From Phycisphaerales bacterium (lineage in GTDB: Bacteria > Planctomycetota > Phycisphaerae > Phycisphaerales > UBA1924): DNA of 32,901 nucleotides. Location: positions 1-32,901 of the forward strand of contig JALHNK010000019.1 in NCBI GenBank assembly GCA_022843565.1, written 5' to 3'. Made by a program: the position numbers and the translations under genes. The notes beneath the pieces are model-generated. The model ran no database searches. It was not told where the DNA came from and worked only from the letters and a program-made list of their open reading frames with translations. This document shows, piece by piece, positions 30,300 through 32,901 of the stretch. Numbering within the stretch: position 1 is the stretch's first letter; the number at the start of each line of letters is the position of its first letter.

Positions 30300-32901
30300 T
30301 TACTCCGGGCCGGGCGACGGACGCGCCGGTGTCGTCATCAGGGGTTTGGTCCCGGCGCTCTCCGCCGGCGGGGTGATGTCTTCGGTGGGCACCATGAGCG
30401 GACCCTGCGGCTCGGGGCGATCGGGCGCGAGCTCGGTGCGGAGCGAGCGCAGGCGGGCTCGCGGGTCTTTGTTGATGGTGTCGGCCTCGGTGCGGTTGTT
30501 GACGACGATGGGCGTGATGAAGGCGACCAGCTCGGTGGTGGTGCGGGCGTTTTCGGTGCTGGTGAACGGGGCGCCGAAGAACGGGATATCGCCCAGCAGC
30601 GGGATCTTGCGTTTGATCTGCGAGTCTTCGGATCGGATGATGCCGCTGATGACCATGGTCTGGCCGTCGGCGACGATGAGCTGCGTGGTCGTCTCTCGCC
30701 GATCGACGACGGCGCCGCCGAAGAGGGTGTTGCCGGGGGTGATCGATGAGAGCTGGAGGTTGACCTTGAGATCGACGTCGCGCTCCGGCGTGATGCGCGG
30801 GCGCACGCGGAGCTGGATGCCCACGGCGCGATAGTCGAACGACTGGACGAGGTTGCCCTGGTTGTTGGGCTGGCTCTCGGTGATGAAGGGGATGTCCTGG
30901 CCGTCGAAGAACTCGGCCTCCTGGTTGTCGCCGGTGAAGATCTTGGGCTCAGAGAGGATCTTGACGTTGGTCGTCTGGGCCAAAGCCTGGAGCAGCACGT
31001 TGATGTTGACGCCGAGGTTGAGCACCGAGGTATCAAACAGGCTGTTGATCAGTTCGTTCTTGGTGCCGGTGATGTTCGAGTCGGCGTTGGTGCCGATGGA
31101 GTTCTCGCCCCGGGTCGGGTTGATGACGGCGTTGCTGAAGCGGACCCCCAGCGCCATGGCGTCTTCGCCGGAAAGTTCGACAACCACTGCGGCGATGAGC
31201 ACCTGGCGGCCGGGTCGATCGAGCCGCTCGATCATCTGCACGATCGAGCGCCGGTACTCGGTCGGTGCGAGCACCATGAGCGCGTTCTGCCGATTGATCG
31301 GGACGATGCGGGCCTTGGCAATCAGGTTGCTCGTCCCGGCGTTGTCCGTCGGCACGCGTGCGCGGCCCCACCACATGTCCATGCGGTTGGCGGCGGTGTT
31401 GGTGTTCTGATTGTTCGTCGTCGTCTCTGTCGCGCCGTCCTGCGCAAAGGGCGAAGAGCCGGATCGGGCGGTGGAGAGCGTCGTATCGGTGCGACGAATC
31501 TGCGCCAGCGTGCCCTCCTGCGCCAGCAGCGTGTTGAGCTGCTCGGCCAGGTCCTCGGCGTTGGCGTGCTTGAGTTCGACAACCTCCGGCAGGCCGGAGA
31601 CCATCGGCTGATCCAAATCCTCGATGATGCGATCGATCACGCTGATGTTGTCGGGGCTCTTGCCCACGACGACGAGCCGCCCGGCATCAGGCACCGCCTG
31701 GAACGTGAACTGACCGGCGAGCCGACCGACGGTCGTGCGCTGCTGCGTCGTTCCCTGGCCGTTGCCGAAGAGGCCTTCGAGCACCGCCTTGACCTTGACC
31801 GGATCGGTGTTCTTCAGGTCGTAGACCTTTGGCACCACCGCCTCTTCAGAGAGCGGCTGGTCCCACTCTTCCTGGATCTGGCGTCGGATCGCGGCCATGA
31901 CGTCTGGCTCAGCGAGAACGGTGATCGAGTTCTGCTGCGTGTTGGCGATGACGCGTGGCGCCGACGCCGCGGTCGCGCCGCCTTGTGGCGTCGCGGGTCG
32001 ACCACCGGGGCCTTGGAGCGCAACGTCGTCGTCGTTGAAGCCGGCATCACCGCGGCGGTTCCCGCCGCCACCGCCGCCGGGGTTGTTACCCCCGCCACCG
32101 CCGCCGGGGAAGCGGAACTGAGTCGGAATCTGCTGCCCGCCGCCCTGATTCTGCCGCTGGGTGTTCGCGGCTGCACCGTAGAGATCGCGGATGTTGGCCG
32201 CGATGAGTTCTGCATCGGCGAAGCGGAGTTGAAACGTCTCGGTGACGGGCGTCGCCGCTTGCGGGCGGTCGAGCGTCATGATCACGCGTTCGAGCCGCTG
32301 GAGGATGATGATCGGCCCGGTGACGAGCACCTGGTTCGACTCGGCATCCACCGCCATCTTGGCAAAGTCAGGGATCGAGTTCTTGATCACCTCGCCGACG
32401 TTCACGGCGTTTGCGAAGCGGAGCAGGAAGATCTTCTGCACGATGGAGCCGATGTCGGTGCGTGTGAGTGTGCTCGTCTCTGGGCCGAGCACGGGCACGC
32501 TCTGGCGGTCAACGTCGACCTGGTCGCGCAGGAAGATGATGTCGGGCGTCTCGATGACCGCGACGCCTCGCTGCTGGAGCGCGAGGAAGACCAGGTCCAG
32601 CGCCTGCTGGCGCGGGAGCGGGCGGTCGGAGATGACCGCGACGGTGCGGGCCAGAATCTCCTGCTGAGGGAGGACCGCCTTGCCGGTGGACTCGGCGATG
32701 AAAGTCATGAGCTGCTCGACGCGGACGGAGTTGAACGCGAGCTTGATCGGCTCTCCCATGTCGCGACGTCGGCCGTTCTCATCGCGAGTGTCAATCGCTG
32801 GAGCGGCGGCCGGTGGCGAGACGGGGAGGCCGGAGGCCGCGGGCGGACGCGGGGGCGGCGTCGCGCCGGGGATTGCGGTCGCGGGCGGCGCGGCGGGTGT
32901 G
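30300..32901 (-). CDS. gspD: Type II secretion secretin GspD, N-terminus beyond the window
   Basis: At least 867 residues; the frame is open through the right edge with a Pro/Ala-rich stretch before ATG 32759, so that ATG is internal. Domains from the ATG: an N0-like domain (EPIKLAFNSVRVEQLMTFIA), N1-N3 repeats (about 85-420) with typical VVELKHANAEDLAEQLNTLL and PDAGRLVVVGKSPDNISVIDRII blocks, a Gly-rich linker (about 215-235), then the secretin barrel: INRQNALMVLAP, GRQVLIAAVVVELSGEDAMALGV, ILSEPKIFTGDNQEAEFFDGQDIPF, VVDRRETTTQLIVADGQTMVISGII, and IPLLGDIPFFGAPF. It forms the outer-membrane gate for folded exoproteins. The tail (about 770-819) is Pro-rich and does not end in a recognisable S-domain. 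The downstream lipoprotein is probably cotranscribed. Confidence 0.93.
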   Translation of the reverse strand, partial: TPAAPPATAIPGATPPPRPPAASGLPVSPPAAAPAIDTRDENGRRRDMGEPIKLAFNSVRVEQLMTFIAESTGKAVLPQQEILARTVAVISDRPLPRQQALDLVFLALQQRGVAVIETPDIIFLRDQVDVDRQSVPVLGPETSTLTRTDIGSIVQKIFLLRFANAVNVGEVIKNSIPDFAKMAVDAESNQVLVTGPIIILQRLERVIMTLDRPQAATPVTETFQLRFADAELIAANIRDLYGAAANTQRQNQGGGQQIPTQFRFPGGGGGGNNPGGGGGGNRRGDAGFNDDDVALQGPGGRPATPQGGATAASAPRVIANTQQNSITVLAEPDVMAAIRRQIQEEWDQPLSEEAVVPKVYDLKNTDPVKVKAVLEGLFGNGQGTTQQRTTVGRLAGQFTFQAVPDAGRLVVVGKSPDNISVIDRIIEDLDQPMVSGLPEVVELKHANAEDLAEQLNTLLAQEGTLAQIRRTDTTLSTARSGSSPFAQDGATETTTNNQNTNTAANRMDMWWGRARVPTDNAGTSNLIAKARIVPINRQNALMVLAPTEYRRSIVQMIERLDRPGRQVLIAAVVVELSGEDAMALGVRFSNAVINPTRGENSIGTNADSNITGTKNELINSLFDTSVLNLGVNINVLLQALAQTTNVKILSEPKIFTGDNQEAEFFDGQDIPFITESQPNNQGNLVQSFDYRAVGIQLRVRPRITPERDVDLKVNLQLSSITPGNTLFGGAVVDRRETTTQLIVADGQTMVISGIIRSEDSQIKRKIPLLGDIPFFGAPFTSTENARTTTELVAFITPIVVNNRTEADTINKDPRARLRSLRTELAPDRPEPQGPLMVPTEDITPPAESAGTKPLMTTPARPSPGPE
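32066..32109 (-). repeat. In-frame 17-base direct repeat in gspD Gly-rich linker
   Basis: CGCCACCGCCGCCGGGG occurs at 32066-32082 and again at 32093-32109, 27 bases apart, thus in frame. Both encode Gly runs of the linker between N-domains. The repeat is prone to slip in replication, which would change linker length without a frameshift. Confidence 0.75.

Noticed and set aside
29575-30834. Plus-strand open frame of 419 codons opposite the lipoprotein and gspD end
   Set aside because: Crosses two minus-strand genes with firm evidence; product has no family sign.
32757-32759. ATG 32759 as the start of gspD
   Set aside because: The frame continues without stop to the window edge as a Pro/Ala-rich linker, and a secretin needs an upstream signal peptide.
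1-32901. CRISPR array, insertion sequence, prophage or defence island
   Set aside because: No spaced direct repeats, transposase, integrase or known defence domain seen on either strand.

Overview
The window is GC-rich, gene-dense bacterial chromosome. It most resembles a Planctomycetota genome, probably of the Phycisphaerae. The evidence is a secreted protein ending in the planctomycete form of the PEP-CTERM sorting tail, a pseudopilin of the FTLIELLVVIAIIAL type, membrane proteins with a CxxC/CPECG zinc ribbon, a type II secretin with long Pro/Ala- and Gly-rich linkers, and many starts that seem to lack a leader. This placement rests on protein style, not on a marker gene. The first 14 bases match the end of an Illumina read-1 adapter, so the left edge is an assembly artefact.

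Layout. 1-546 (-): 5' part of a peptidase S46 gene, with a C-run (G-run on the coding strand) just upstream. 747-4205 (+): small zinc-ribbon membrane protein, citrate synthase, a coupled GNAT acetyltransferase and an adenosine-deaminase-like protein. The last overlaps tail to tail with a minus-strand SpoIIE/PP2C phosphatase (4129-5796), which is itself coupled to a PduO-type cobalamin adenosyltransferase. 6537-7826 (-): threonine aldolase, tRNA-Ser(CGA) and a terminator. 7864-14415 (+): GH20 hexosaminidase, AnmK, MurQ and a GT87-like membrane protein, chained by 4-base stop/start overlaps, then ComB and a terminator. 14473-15162 (+): pseudopilin. 15175-21354 (-): Eis-like acetyltransferase, DUF1569 protein, DUF2798 protein, two tandem zinc-ribbon paralogues and a 3-hydroxyacyl-CoA dehydrogenase. 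21584-27228 (+): two tandem secreted YQGRL proteins, a TPR protein, RecX, and a lipoprotein coupled to a rhodanese. 27488-32901 (-): a PEP-CTERM protein with its own promoter and terminator, a lipoprotein, and a GspD-type secretin that runs off the right edge.

How the genes fit together. The clearest pathway is intracellular recycling of cell-wall amino sugar. A GH20 enzyme with no visible signal peptide could release GlcNAc from GlcNAc-anhydroMurNAc, AnmK would phosphorylate anhydroMurNAc, and MurQ would convert MurNAc-6-P to GlcNAc-6-P and lactate. A second theme is the cell surface: secretin, pseudopilin, PEP-CTERM protein, lipoproteins and YQGRL proteins. Starts fall into two classes: genes with a Shine-Dalgarno sequence or stop/start coupling, and genes with a TAnnnT hexamer 5-8 bases before the start codon and no leader. 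No CRISPR array, insertion sequence, prophage or obvious defence island is visible. The most unusual items are the GH20-AnmK-MurQ operon with an altered AnmK motif, the leaderless-start pattern, and the tandem lineage-type paralogue pairs.
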